Positions 1 to 11,017 of a DNA stretch of 64,000 bases are shown piece after piece. The notes beneath the pieces were generated by a model, which saw only the letters and a program-made list of their open reading frames with translations, was not told the DNA's origin and searched no databases. The stretch covers positions 48,586,501 to 48,650,500 of the forward strand of contig NC_081827.1 of NCBI RefSeq assembly GCF_030867095.1. The letters are read 5' to 3'. The translations under genes and the position numbers were made by a program. The first letter of the stretch is position 1; every line of letters begins with the position of its first letter. Source of the stretch: Alligator mississippiensis. Its lineage: Eukaryota > Chordata > Crocodylia > Alligatoridae.

Positions 1-144
1 CTCTGTCCAAATCATCGACTCTCTCAGAATCGATTCAGAGGGTTCCGATTCGATTTGGAGAAATTAAAGGGTCTCCTGATTCTGTTCGGATTCGGAGATT
101 TGGCTGCCAAATCGAATCAGTGACCGAAGCTTCGCACAGCCCTG
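1..144. repeat. hAT-like DNA element, 3' end, cut by the window edge
   Basis: The stretch is rich in short palindromic GATTC/GAATC words and ends in GAAGCTTCGCACAGCCCTG. That terminus resembles the inverted ends of the element at 14056-14742 (GGACTGTGC and GCACAGCTC), so the two may be one family. The other end lies outside the window. It abuts a LINE remnant. Family assignment is inference. Confidence 0.45.
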
Positions 145-145
145 A

Positions 146-1020
146 TAAAGAGCATGGCTTTTGGTGATCTAAAAGAAAGGATCGCAGCGTTCTCACCACA
201 TGGAACTGGTGACAGGCACTCCGAGCCGCTGCCACTGCCTGAAGAACTAGGAGCAGCAGGGGCTCCAGAAGCACCTCCTAGCTGCAAATCTGAGTGGCAG
301 GAGGAGGCTGAACCCCATCAGTGATAGGTGTTGCAAGCCCTCCTCCTCCACCAAGTTGAGCAGTCTGCCCATCACCATAATCTTTGTCTTGTCTGAATTC
401 AGTTTCACTTGGTTTGTCCGCAGTCAGACACTGGGAAAGGACTGAGACTGCAAGGCCTGGTTCAAGTAAGAGGAGTAAATATGGGTGTTGTAAGCACATT
501 GATGGCACTTTACTCCAAATCTCTGCGCAATCTCACCCAGCAGCCTCACATACACATTGAACAGAAGGAGCCCTGGAAGACCCCATAGGAAAGGCCCCGA
601 GGGGCATTCATCCACACTACACTCTGGGACGTCCCTGCTAGGAAAGAGCGGAACTAATTTAGAGCATCCCTCCGTTTTACATGACCCACCAGGTCATGGA
701 AATGATTTGTCAGCACCTCATATCCAGCTCAATCAAAGACCACTGAAAGGTCTGTTGAAGTAAGCAGGGCAATTTCCTCTGGGAATCTCCAGGTGAAGAT
801 TGTTGATCAAGGCCACAAGTGCAGTGTCTGTGCCCTATTCAAGATGAAAGCCAAACTAACATGAGTCCAGGAATCCGATGGCATCCAGATGTGCCTAGAG
901 CTGTTGGGCAATAATCTTCCACAAAAGGTTGAATCTAGCCGTATATCAAGTGAAAATGTATTTATCCTTTTCTTGATGTTTGAACACAAACCCATCCCAG
1001 TATGTGTATTGAGAGTAGAC
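146..1020 (-). mobile_element. LINE reverse-transcriptase remnant, antisense
   Basis: On the minus strand, broken frames read like the middle of a non-LTR reverse transcriptase. Around 480-560 is LLFNVYVRLLGEIAQRFG followed by CHQCAYNTHIY, a decayed form of the usual YADDTQLY active-site motif. Downstream near 360-390 is KLNSDKTKI, the usual K-L-N-x-D-K-T-E region. Frames are broken and the catalytic aspartates are lost, so this is a dead fragment. It may be a CR1/L3-type LINE; the exact family cannot be settled by eye. Confidence 0.5.
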
Positions 1021-1097
1021 ACCAAAATCTTTTACTTTTAGACTTACTTTTACTTTTAGAAATCTTTATATTTCAATTTATTTTTCTTCGGTTTTAG

Positions 1098-1199
1098 ATT
1101 GCAGATTCTAAGGATGAGCTAATGATGTTCAGTAGCTCTCAGAATGATCCTTTGTTTTCAGCAAAAGTTCCTAATCCAAACAAAACAATTTCACAAAAG
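1098..1199 (+). CDS. CTTNBP2: CTTNBP2 penultimate visible coding exon
   Basis: This 102-bp exon lies between a pyrimidine-rich acceptor (TTCGGTTTTAG) and a strong donor (AAG|GTACGT). Only one frame is open: it starts in phase 0 and encodes 34 residues running from IADSKDELMMF to KTISQK; the other two frames stop at once. The exon also ends in phase 0, so it joins the terminal exon at 10775 without a shift. CTTNBP2 (cortactin-binding protein 2) is a coiled-coil and ankyrin-repeat scaffold that binds cortactin in dendritic spines; this segment belongs to its C-terminal region and carries no named domain. The assignment rests on the terminal exon and on CFTR synteny. A further small exon within the next intron cannot be excluded. 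Confidence 0.65.
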
Positions 1200-2101
1200 G
1201 TACGTGGAAAAGTAAATTTGGCTGTAGCATCAAGCATAACTGTGTGCAAACAGTTTTTAAAAGTTTTCTAAAGCTTATTAAAAATCTGTAATTGATTTGT
1301 GGGTGGGAACCAGAAACATTTCTTTACTGTTCTAATTCTTTATAGATGGAAAACTAGTACAATTCCTGGTGAAATGATACACTGAGCTAAATTTTATCTC
1401 AGGGTATCCGTGCTGTACTCAGTGATTTGTGATTTGCATTTGTGCCTTCTCGTGGTTTTTGTTTTACATGAAAACTTCTATCAGGTTGAGTACTGTGGAT
1501 GTTTGTTTATTCTTACAAGTTATTTTCCTTCTTTTTTTTTTTAATAGGAGTATTCTGGCTTTAGTTTTTGTAACAATCTTACAAGCTATAACATTGTCAG
1601 TGGTAAAAATACTCTCTTCTTTTTTACATAAATGCTTGAATATGACTCTTTTTCTTACACCATCTTTTAGTTGGATGGTAAAGCTTCTAGCTGGCAGAAG
1701 TTTTAAGAACTGATTTTAGAAGCTGGGAAAAAAGGCTTATGATGCGAGTTTTAACAAGTTTACTATGCAAGCTTATTGAAAAGAAGGTTGAATGTTGATT
1801 CAGTCACTATGTATAGACCCTTGCATATTCAAAAAACTATCTGATGAGGGCAAAGCCAGTTTAACTTTCCAGATAAAGCACAGAAAGATCCAATAGTTGG
1901 AAGTTGAAGTTTAAATAAATTCAACCTTGGAATAAAATGGGAGGGTAATTAAACGCTGGAGTGGATTACCATGGGTGGCTATAGCCCACCTTGTGCTTGG
2001 GGTCTTTTGGACAATATTAGATCACTTTTTATAGGATATAATTTTATCCATCCGCTAGAGAAAAACAACTCAGCATCCCCGCATGTGAGGGGTCAAGCTG
2101 G

Positions 2102-2797
2102 TAGGGTTACCATATTTCCAGGTCTAAAAAAGAGGACACCAGTCACGGGGCAGAGGGGGAGGTCAGGGGGAATATGATGGCGGGGCAGCGGTGCCCTGCC
2201 CTTGCCTCTGCCTATTCTGTTCCCGCTCACTGGCAAGCCACAACCCCCACCCCCCACCCCTGCTGCTGCCCCTGACTCTGGACGCACTGACCCCAGCCCT
2301 GTCTGTGCCCCTTGCTCACAAAGAGCAGTATCCTGCCCCCCACCTCTTGCTGGTGCCCCTCACTCCCAACCCACAGCCCCCTGGCACTGCTAGTGCCCTG
2401 CACACCCAACCCACAGTCACCCCCCCCACCGTGCCCCTCACTCCTGATCCACAGCTCCCTGCCCCCCTGCTGGTGCCCCTCACTCCTGACCCACAGCCCT
2501 TTCCCCTGTGCCAGCCCTGCTGGTGCCCTGTACTTCTGACCCACAGACCCCTGCCCCCTCCTCCAGCCCTGCTGCTCTCTCGGTGTCTCTCTTTTGCTGG
2601 CTTACCTGAGTCCATGTGGGGAGCGCATGACCCCCGACAACCAGTCACCTTGCCTGCTGCTCCCATCCCAAAGCAGCCAGTCTGAGACAGCAGAAAACCC
2701 AGACATTAGCTCTTTTTTCAAAAACCTGCCCAGACACAGCACAAGGGTCCAAAAAAGAGGACGCGTCTGGGAAAACCCCGGAGGTATGGTAACCCTA
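2102..2797. mobile_element. Non-autonomous DNA transposon with GC-rich tandem core
   Basis: The ends are inverted: TAGGGTTACCATA at the left and TATGGTAACCCTA at the right. Just inside each end is the same phrase in opposite roles, AAAAAAGAGGAC. The flanks do not settle the target duplication; a TA duplication is possible because both ends begin or end with TA. The centre (about 2290-2580) is a C-rich array described separately. No transposase is encoded. Confidence 0.7.
2290..2580. repeat. Degenerate C-rich tandem repeat inside a DNA transposon
   Basis: Roughly 50-bp units recur around the phrases TGCTGGTGCCCCTCACTCC and GACCCACAGCCCC. Several copies differ by small indels. The long frames in this region are low-complexity (Pro/Leu or Gly-rich) products of the array and are not genes. 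Confidence 0.7.
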
Positions 2798-3687
2798 ACT
2801 GCTGGATGGTCACTGTGAACTCTCAGGTCCTTGAAGCTTCACATCTAGGTGTGTCCACTCATTTTCTGTTGGTCTTGGGAAGAGCAGAACTACCTACATA
2901 ACCAATAACATGCTCATAACACTTATAGTTCCGCAGTTGTGATTTTATAAGAATCGTGATCTTATGCTTCAAAGCTTCAGATACATATAGGAGGGAACTC
3001 CCCTTCTCCCTCCAGGTCTAGATGTATCTTAAACATTAGAAGTTGGTTGTCACTTGAGGTGAAACATTGGATGGGATGTATAGGTATTCTCAGATAGTAC
3101 AGGGAGGCCTCTGTCCTGTATGCCTGGCTAGTGTATTAAGGTCATTACTAGGTTTTCCCCCAGGTGAGACTTGCAGGGACTTTGGCATTTTTACACCTGG
3201 GGGCACAGTTGCCTAATTGGATCTCTTCCCTAATCAATTCCCTGCCATTTTTGAGTCCTCTAGCATTGGTAATACCTTTGTCATTGACAACTGAACAGTC
3301 TCCCATCCTGTAAGTATAACTTGTGTTTTTCATTCTCACGTGCATTGTCTTCAGTTTGGCTATATTGAGACACATTTTGTTTGACTCCATTGAACCGAAT
3401 GATTCAGGTCCCTCTGTAACTTGCCTTCATCATCTGGTATCACTCAGTTTTTATGACAACTGCAAATGTTGTCAATGTTGATAGATTGTTGATAAATTAA
3501 GTAGCTCTGGAACAGGACAACCTCTGGGAAGCTACAAATAGAAGTAATCCCATTTTATTGATATCTGCCCATTAATGGCTATATTTAGCGTTGTACATTT
3601 CCACTTTTTCTGCATCATTGTTTAGTTTCACCATCTGCATCTAGCAGTGGACCTATGCGGGACTTACCAGTTTCATTGTCCCCAACA

Positions 3688-4105
3688 TCATAGAATCATA
3701 GAGAAGTTGGGTTAGAAGTAACCTCCAGAGGTCATCTAATCCAACTCCTTACCTGAGGCAGGATCATCCTATCCAAACCACCCTATACAAATCCACAATT
3801 GAAAATTTTTGTAAAACAACCAACAATCCTGACAAAACACAAGGCATTAACAAACACCCTAACCTACAATAGGTAAAGCACAGCAGCCAATGTTTCTGCC
3901 AAAGGTTACTAATACATGTAAAAGGTTGCTAATATTGGTGCAGTGTGTACCATCTGACCATGGGGTAAAATTCCTTCCTGACCCTAGATATGGTGATTGC
4001 CTGGGCAGAGAGGCAAGACCTTCTAGCCAGGAACCTCTGACTTTAAGTACCAGCAGAAGCATTGGCATACCCCAGTCAAAATCCCCAGCTGTGGCTGCAG
4101 CCAAC
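3688..4105 (-). mobile_element. CR1 fragments, antisense
   Basis: The left part (3688-3790) reads as an inverted CR1 3' end: TCATAGAATCATAGAG, then GAGGTCATCTAATCCAACTC and GGCAGGATCATCC. A second phrase near 3968-3995 (AAATTCCTTCCTGACCC) is also typical of antisense CR1. The middle (3800-3890) is not clearly CR1. These probably predate the sense CR1 that begins just to the right. Confidence 0.6.
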
Positions 4106-4109
4106 ACCC

Positions 4110-7103
4110 AGTGCCTCTGAAGAAGGGTTAAAACCACATGTAACAGAAAGAAATGAGGGGGCAACCCTAAGCCCGCTGGGGGACAGGGGGACTACCGCCA
4201 CTGCTGGCCCGCTGAACAATCCTTGCAAAGCCAGCGGATCATGGCACTCAAGGGAGCCCACCCCAGCCCTGGTAAAATCTGTGGGCAAGGAAGGAGCCCC
4301 CCAGGGGGCACTTGCCTGCCTGTACACAAATGCCAGGAGCTTGGGGAATAAGCAGGAGGAGCTCATCCTCCTGCTCAGTGCAAACAATTACGATGTCATA
4401 GGGATAATGGAGACCTGGTGGGACTCCACCCATGACTGGACCACGGGGATAGATGGCTATACCCTGTACAGGAGGGATCGTGTAGAGAAAAGGGGCGGGG
4501 GTGTAGCTCTCTATGTTAAGGAAAGCTACGCATCCCTGCAAGCCGATATTGGCGACCAGGGTGGACGGCTGGAGACCCTCTGGGTTAAAATCCATGGGGA
4601 ACACAGCACAGGGGACACAATGTTGGGAGTCTACTACAGACCTCCCACCCAAAGTCCTGAGCTAGACCAGGAGTTTGCCCAGGAACTGGCTGAGCAAAAT
4701 CTGAGCGGTCGCAGAGCTTCCTCTCGTGCGTGGATGACCTCTACCTGACTCAAGAAGTCTATGGGCCAATGAGAGGCAAAGCGCTGCTCGACCTGGTGCT
4801 GGCTACTGGGGAGGACCTAGTCGGCGACCTAGTGATCGATGGGAAGCTGGGTGACAGCGACCACGAGCTGATCACCTTCACCATCCGCCGAAAAGCTGGC
4901 AAGTCAGTCAGCAACACGGAAGTCCTTGACTTCAGGAAAGCTGACTTTGACAAGCTCAGGACGCTTGTCAGTGAGGCCCTAAGGGACTGTGACCACAGGG
5001 AGAGGGGAGTTCAAGAAGAGTGGTTGCTCCTCAAGGGAGCGATCCTCAATGCACAAACTAAGTCTATTCCATCTCGGAGGAAAGGCAGCAAGAGGGCACA
5101 GCAGCCCCCCTGACTCTCCAGGGACCTAGCAGACCTCCTGAGGCTAAAAAGAAAGGCCTACGAAGGATGGAGGACGGGAGTCACCTCCAAGGAGGATTAT
5201 TCTGCACTGGTCCGGTCCTATAGGGAGCATACCAGGAAAGCCAAGGCTGCAACTGAACTCCAGCTAGCTTTGAGCATCAAGGACAATAAAAAGTCCTTTT
5301 TCAGATGTGGGGAGCCGGAGGAAAAGCAGGGGCAACATTGGACCCCTGCTGAACCAGATGGGGCAACTGACAACTGACGCCCAGGAAAAAGCCAACCTAT
5401 TAAATAGGTACTTTGCGTCGGTCTTTCATCAGCCCCATGGGACGCCCGTGCCCACTACAGGGCCGGGAAGTCCGGGTGAGGGTGATCCCCTGCCCTCCAT
5501 TAATGCTGACTTTGTGAAGGAACATCTTGAGAAGCTGGATACCTTCAAGTCAGCCGGCCCTGACAATCTTCACCCCAGGGTACTCAAGGAGCTGGCGAGC
5601 ATCATAGCCCAGCCTCTAGCGCGGATCTTTGAAAACTCTTGGCGCTCTGGTGTAGTGCCCGAAGACTGGAAGAAGGCCAACGTGGTGCCTATCTTCAAGA
5701 AAGGGAGGAAAGTGGATCCGGCTAACTATAGGCCCATCAGCCTGACTTCTATCCCGGGGAAGATCTTAGAAAAGTTTATTAAGGAGGCCATCCTTAGTGG
5801 ACTGGCCGACACCAACATCTTAAGGGATAGCCAGCACGGGTTTGTTGTGGGTAGGTCTTGCTTGACCAATCTCATTTCCTTCTACGACCAAGTGACCTAT
5901 CACCTGGACAAGGGAGATGAGATTGATGTCATATATCTTGACTTCAGAAAAGCCTTCGATCTGGTGTCCCATGATCGTCTCTTGGAGAAACTGGCCAATT
6001 GTTGCCTTGGGTCCCCCACGATCAACTGGCTGGAAAATTGGCTCCGGGGTCGGACCCAGAGGGTAGTAATTGATGGAAGTCACTCATCGTGGTGTCCTGT
6101 GACCAGTGGGGTCCCCCAGGGCTCTGTCCTTGGACCCATACTGTTCAACATCTTCATTAATGATGTGGACACTGGAGTCAGAAGCGGACTGGCCAAGTTC
6201 GCCGATGACACCAAACTTTGGGGCAAAGCATCCACACCAGAAGACAGGCGGATGATCCAGGCTGACCTGGACAGGCTCAGCAGGTGGGCGGATGAGAATC
6301 TGATGGTGTTCAACGCCGATAAATGCAAGGTTCTCCACCTTGGGAAAAAAAACCCCGCAGCATCCTTATAGGCTCGGCAGTGCTATGTTGGTTAGCACTA
6401 TGGAAGAAAGAGACTTGGGGGTCATCATTGACCACAAGATGAACATGAGCCTGCAATGCGATGCTGCGGCTAGTAAAGCGACCAAAACGCTGGCTTGCAT
6501 CCATAGATGCTTCTCAAGCAAATCCCGGGACGTCATTCTCCCCCTGTACTCGGCCTTAGTGAGGCCGCAGCTGGAGTACTGCGTCCAGTTTTGGGCTCCA
6601 CAATTCCAAAAGGATGTGGAGAAGCTTGAGAGAGTCCAGAGAAGAGCCACGCGCATGATCAGAGGTCAGGGAAGCAGACCCTACGATGACAGGCTGAGAG
6701 CCCTGGGGCTCTTTAGCCTGGAAAAGCGCAGGCTCAGGGGTGATCTGATGGCCACCTACAAGTTTATCAGGGGTGACCATCAGTATCTAGGGGAACGTTT
6801 GTTCACCAGAGCGCCCCAAGGGATGACGAGGACGAATGGTCACAAACTACTACAAGATCGTTTCAGGCTGGACATAAGGAAGAATTTCTTTACTGCCCGA
6901 GCCCCCAAGGTCTGGAACAGCCTGCCACCGGAGGTTGTTCAAGCGCCTTCATTGAACACCTTCAAGATGAAACTGGATGCTTATCTTGCTGGGATCCTAT
7001 GACCCTAGCTGAAGTCCTGCCCTTTGGGCGGGGGGCTGGACTCGATGATCTTCCGAGGTCCCTTTCAGCCCTAATGTCTATGAAATCTATGAAATCTATG
7101 AAA
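4110..7103 (+). mobile_element. CR1 LINE, 5'-truncated but nearly complete ORF2
   Basis: About 3 kb of CR1 in sense orientation: endonuclease, reverse transcriptase, C-terminal region, short 3' UTR and a tail of ATCTATGAA-type octamer-like repeats (7076-7103). The tail and the preceding hairpin-like GGGCTGGACTCGATGATC segment are hallmarks of CR1. CR1 lacks poly(A) and is typically 5'-truncated, as here; the left border near 4110 is approximate. It lies within the last intron of CTTNBP2 in the same orientation. Confidence 0.93.
4290..7002 (+). pseudogene. CR1 ORF2 (endonuclease/reverse transcriptase), inactivated
   Basis: The endonuclease part is readable from about 4311 (ACLYTNARSLGNKQEEL, then IGIMETWWDSTHDW, then GVYYRPP). 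Near 4694-4706 the reading jumps directly to the segment preceding DDLYLTQEVYGP, so the usual GDFN catalytic stretch is missing and the frame changes. A TGA interrupts at 5111-5113. A small deletion near 5306 (FFR|GSRRKS) shifts frame again. The reverse transcriptase core (5307-6345) is intact, with YLDFRKAFD near 5937-5963 and KFADDTKLWG near 6196-6225. An extra C near 6352 moves the C-terminal part to a third frame, which ends PSLNTFKMKLDAYLAGIL and a stop at 7002. The product can no longer be made in one piece, but the lesions are few, so the copy is relatively young. Confidence 0.88.
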
Positions 7104-7166
7104 CCAGCAAAGCTTAGAAGCATGGGAGATATGCCTATGGTCTACTATGGGTAACTACGCCTAGAT

Positions 7167-7823
7167 CAGGGGTAGGCAACGTTTTTTGTCAGAGTGCCAA
7201 AAACCCCCACAATGCTTACCTTGGAAGATGCCGGAGTGCCAGCATGCCAGAAAAACAAAATGAGAGCAGGAGGTACATGGCGGGATGTCCCTTCAGTACA
7301 TGGCATGTGTACCTGCCCCCTAGCCCGGGCTCTGTGGCTGGCAGCAGCTACCCAGAGCTAGGGCTGGCTACAGCTGGGAGCCTGCAAACAGCTGCACCAG
7401 GCTCCGGAGCCCCAGCATCAACTCTGTACCAGCGTGTGCACCTGTGCGTCAGAGTGGGCAGTGGGGAAGGGGCCTGAGGCAGCGCAGCCCTGGTCTCTCC
7501 CCTGCTCCCAGCACAGAGCTGGTGACTGGGCTCCGGAGCCCAGTGCAGCTGTTTGTAGCCAGCCTGGGCTCTGGGCAGCTGCAGCAAGCAGCGGGCAGGC
7601 TGCAAACAGCTGCACCTGGCTCCATAGCTCCAGCATCAGCTCCATGCTGGTGGCAACTGTGCGCGCACCTTGGGGCAGACAGCAGAGTAGCACTGCCCAG
7701 CAGGCAGCTGGGATGCTGCAAGCCCTGCTGGGAGCAGCCCGGGCTCCGTCACTGGCAGCAGCTACCCAGAGCTGGGGCTGGCCATGGCGTGCCAAGCAAA
7801 ATGCCAGGGGTTGCCGACCCCTG
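7167..7823. mobile_element. hAT non-autonomous element with perfect 8-bp target duplication
   Basis: The ends are CAGGGGTAGGCAACG and, inverted, GGTTGCCGACCCCTG. The element is flanked on both sides by the identical 8-mer GCCTAGAT (7159-7166 and 7824-7831). An 8-bp duplication, CAGGG termini and a CTAGA-like target are characteristic of hAT transposons. The GC-rich inside has loosely repeated blocks around CAGCTGCACC and GCTCCGGAGCCC. No transposase is present, and the frames across it are shadows of the composition. Confidence 0.85.
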
Positions 7824-7831
7824 GCCTAGAT

Positions 7832-8225
7832 GATCTTCAACTAGTGGCTGTCCAACCTCTTCTTGAACACCTCCACTGATGGGGAGCCCGCAATTCCCCT
7901 AGGCAGGCGATTCCACTGCCTCACTGTTCTAACAGTGAAGACTTTTTTCTGGATATCCAATCAAAACTTACTTTGCTGTCATTTTAAGCCATTGGTCTGC
8001 ATCCTCTTCCCCACAGCAAGAGAAAAGGTGCTTTCCCCCTTTTTATGTATTTGAAGACTGCTATCATGTCTCCTCTGAAGTGCCTTTTCTGCAAGGTGAA
8101 CGTGTAGCTCCTTCACCTTCTCCTCATACGATTTGCCTTCCGAGCCTTTTATCATCTTTATTTCCTGTCTGGGCTCTCTCTGTCTTCTTCGCATCCTTTT
8201 TACAATGTGGAACGCTAAACTGTGA
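7832..8225 (-). mobile_element. CR1 fragment, antisense
   Basis: The sequence reads as the reverse complement of the CR1 C-terminal coding region: GGCTGTCCAACCTCTTCTTG, GATTCCACTGCCTCACTG, AAGACTTTTTTCTGG, CTTTTCTGCAAGGTGAACG, and so on. It begins directly after the hAT target duplication, so the hAT probably landed in or beside it. No intact frame remains. Confidence 0.7.
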
Positions 8226-9039
8226 GGCTGGATCAGGCCCACCAGACAGATCCAGCCTGCAGAGGGACCTGCCCAAACAAGCCACAGGGCAAAAACACTG
8301 AGCACCACTGTTCTACAGAGATTTTTCCAACAAGTCTGGTCCTTTCAGAAGCTGGCAAACTAACCTATTTGGTTATATAATATTTGGTTATAATAATATA
8401 ATTTCTGTTAATTACATATAATGCAGGTTTTTAGCTTGGCCTTGGAGAAGTCCAGGTATGCATTATATCAAAACAGGACTGATCAAAGCAACTGTAACCT
8501 TATCAAAAAATCAAAAGGACAACAGGTTAATCAGACAAGACCTCCCTTCCACGAAACTGCTCTGTTGTTTTACCTGGGACTGATACTAAGCTAGTAAGCC
8601 TGTTCCCTGGGTATTTTTTATGTTTTTAAGTACTAGAACTACACTAGTGGTCACTTAGAGTTTCCCAGTTTTCCAAAATTTGTTGAAGGGCTTAACAGTG
8701 ATCCAAAGAACTCCTCAGCTAGTTACTTTAGGACTCTTGGGTAAGAGTTATCCAGGCCTGTTGCTTTGAAAATTTAATTTTAACAGATACTGCCTCGTAT
8801 TTTTTTTGTAGATGTAAACTTGCTAGTTTGTTGATATCACGTAGCATGAAAGCAGCTTCCTGCTACACTCCACATATTTTCCATATTTCCAGGGAAATGT
8901 ACCATGGTTGTTAGTAGCACCTCCTCTTTTTCTCTCTTGACCTGTCAACTCAGGTTCATGCCATTTAAACCTCTCCAGTTGACCAGTTCTTTGCACCTGT
9001 GGGAACATGGTTGATGATGTCAGTGTGCATTTTCACTTC

Positions 9040-10330
9040 CTTGTTGAGTGCATCAAGCTGTGCAGCCCATATCTCCAGTTGTCTAGATGTAGGTGATTTC
9101 TTTTAAGCAGTTCTGTTGCAGCTAGAAAGTTTTTCATGTCATTCCAGGCTGCAGTTTAGCCATGTCTAGTATCTTCAGCCTGTCGGTATCATTCCATGTT
9201 GCTTGTGACCGCCCTCTTCAAGTCTAGCGGAACAATTGCCTAAGCACATACAGGCTGTTAACACTTGTTGGTTTTAGACATCCCGCAGTACAGTGACAGC
9301 TATCATTCAGCACAGGATCCAGTTTCTCTGTGTGAGCCTGTGCTGTTTCTCCCCATCTGGTTCCAATCACTAGGTTTGCCTTTTTGTTGTCTCCACTTGT
9401 GTGTGCCTTTAAAGAGAGCCTGTAATCTAGGCTCCCCTCAAGATGGACAGAATTCCAGCGATTGGCAAGTGGTGCCTCATTCCTGACAGCATCAAGTTGT
9501 CTGTTGGCATCATAGTTCCAGAAATGGAAAAGACTCACTTGTATCTTAAGTTATTATGTAACTGGTTCTGAGTTAGACTGAGAACCCAGAGAGTATTATT
9601 AATTAGTGTGGCGTTGTTCTAGGCAAGATCCTTGGTTTACTCAGCAATGTATTGATTGCTGACAAAAAGAATTTCTTGTGCTGGAATGAATTGGTTGGGA
9701 TTTAATGTAGGTGTTTAAGAGTAGTCCCCTTTTGTATAGTAGGCTATTTGTTGTCACCACCACTGGCTCCATTTCCTATATAGTTCAATCTAAAATTGTC
9801 AGTTCCCTAGTGAGAGTATTTGTATCTGGCATGTAAGTGGAGATGTTTTATCACATTGTGTATTTTTGTGAGGAGCCTCTGGTGATTCATTATATTTTAT
9901 GCTGTTGACAAGTCAGCAAACACAGCACAAGCTACCAAATCCTTTTCAAAGCTGTCTTTGATATACTGAGCAAGGTTCAACACTTGACTGGTGCGTGGCC
10001 TGTCTGGGCAGAATCCAGTTTGCTCTGGGATTAGCACTTTTCAACACATGGCACTAGGCAGTTTTACAATGAAATGCTTGCATATAGTAATGATATGAGC
10101 CTGCAGCTCTTTCAGATTTGATGTATCTGTCCCTGGCTACAGAAGTGCCACAAGAGATACTTGCTGCCAGTACTTTGCAAACATATATTAAACGGTGAGA
10201 CTGACTAGTCTCTTCTTGTCGGTCTGAACCATTTACTCTGCTCAGTGCAAATACCCTCTAAAACAGCAGCTCTGTCACTCACAGCTGTGTTAATCCTGGA
10301 GTCTAGTTCAGACACTTACTGTGCCCCAGA
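9040..10330 (-). mobile_element. Jockey-like LINE reverse-transcriptase remnant, antisense
   Basis: Minus-strand fragments match a known vertebrate non-LTR reverse transcriptase layout. Near 9900-10020 are QVLNLAQYIKDSFEKDLV and VFADLSTAYNIMNH (the conserved DLSAAYDTVNH motif region). Near 9224-9330 is TAGCLKPTSVNSLYVL, matching the C-terminal GCLKPTPVDSLYLLAG region. The frame is broken many times and part of the RT core is lost. The family label comes from memory of the protein motifs. Confidence 0.6.
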
Positions 10331-10424
10331 AATATTAGTCTCCTAATTTTCCTGCTGCTTATGCCATGTCTTGGGTTGCTTATTCAGTGCCCTGCCATCA
10401 TCTCTTCCACAAGTTTTATTTTTA

Positions 10425-10600
10425 TTCCTTTTGCCTCTAGACCAATACAACTACAACCTGGATACCTGCCATTTTCTAGGAGTTTGTTTTACTGCCTGGT
10501 TAGCAATAGGGTTTGGATAGGGATGATCCTGCCTCAGGAAGGTGGATGGACTTGATGACCTGTGGAGAGCCCTTCCATGCTATGAAAACAACAGTCTTAA
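10425..10600 (+). repeat. Dispersed-repeat core plus CR1 3' end
   Basis: At 10434-10462 is a copy of a dispersed core (CTCTAGACCAATACAACTAC) found three more times in the window. It is followed at about 10510-10590 by a sense CR1 3' end: GGGATGATCCTGCCTCAGG, GGACTTGATGACC, CCTTCCATGCTATGA. Both are decayed. They lie about 180 bp upstream of the CTTNBP2 terminal exon. Confidence 0.55.
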
Positions 10601-10774
10601 CACTAGGGGCTTTTTTTTTTTTTTAAGAAAGCTGCCACCTTCCAAAAAGAAGCTTCACACAGCTGTGAACAGCTACAGCTTTTTGGAAGTTTGGCTGGCA
10701 GATTTTTGGGTCTTTCGGGTTCTCCCTGCGAATGAATGTGTTTATCAAAGTGAGATTGTTTCTCTCATTCACAG

Positions 10775-11017
10775 GATGGGGCCTGTCCTCTCAGCAGCAG
10801 TCGAACTGTGGAATGCAGCAACAGTAAATCAAAGACTGAGTTGGGTGTTTCAAGAGTTAAATCTTTTCTTCCTGTACCCAGAAGTAAGGTCACCCAGTCT
10901 TCTCAGAACACTAAAAGAAGCAGCAGCAGTAATACAAGGCAAATAGAGCTCGATCATAGCAACTCAAATGGAGAGATTTGGAACCTGCACAAAAAGAACA
11001 ACAAATCAAAAATCTAA
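10775..11017 (+). CDS. CTTNBP2: CTTNBP2 terminal coding exon, cortactin-binding protein 2 C-terminus
   Basis: The acceptor TCTCATTCACAG|GAT opens in phase 0 and the frame runs 80 codons to TAA at 11015-11017. The product begins [20 protein letters not shown], continues through [20 protein letters not shown], a serine-rich [14 protein letters not shown] segment, and ends in a basic, Asn/Lys-rich tail ([11 protein letters not shown]). The block [14 protein letters not shown] and the Ser-rich run match the C-terminus of vertebrate CTTNBP2 as I remember it; the last residues differ from mammals. The protein is a cytoplasmic, cortex-associated scaffold that binds cortactin and striatin-complex proteins in neurons. 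Location and orientation support the call: in human, CTTNBP2 is the next gene beyond the CFTR 3' end and points toward it. Confidence 0.85.
   Translation, partial: DGACPLSSSRTVECSNSKSKTELGVSRVKSFLPVPRSKVTQSSQNTKRSSSSNTRQIELDHSNSNGEIWNLHKKNNKSKI

Larger units (their letters stand above)
1200..10774 (+). other. CTTNBP2: CTTNBP2 last intron, transposon-rich
   Basis: The intron is bounded by GTACGT at the 5' side and a TCTCTCATTCACAG acceptor at the 3' side. About half is identifiable repeat: a terminal-inverted-repeat transposon, two CR1 copies, a hAT element and an antisense LINE, each listed separately. The stretches 1200-2100, 2800-3680 and 8220-9040 are AT-rich and show nothing I can name. 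Confidence 0.6.

Noticed and set aside
1429..1713. A 94-codon plus-strand frame after the CTTNBP2 exon
   Set aside because: Hydrophobic, T-rich intron sequence; it is not flanked by convincing splice signals and continues no known CTTNBP2 segment.
2191..2685. Long open frame of 164 codons, Pro/Leu-rich, with overlapping frames on both strands
   Set aside because: It is a by-product of the C-rich tandem array inside a DNA transposon; frames are open in several registers on both strands.
7244..7833. Several open frames of 75-130 codons on both strands
   Set aside because: They lie wholly within a GC-rich hAT element with low-complexity Ala/Gln/Cys-rich products and no homology I can see.
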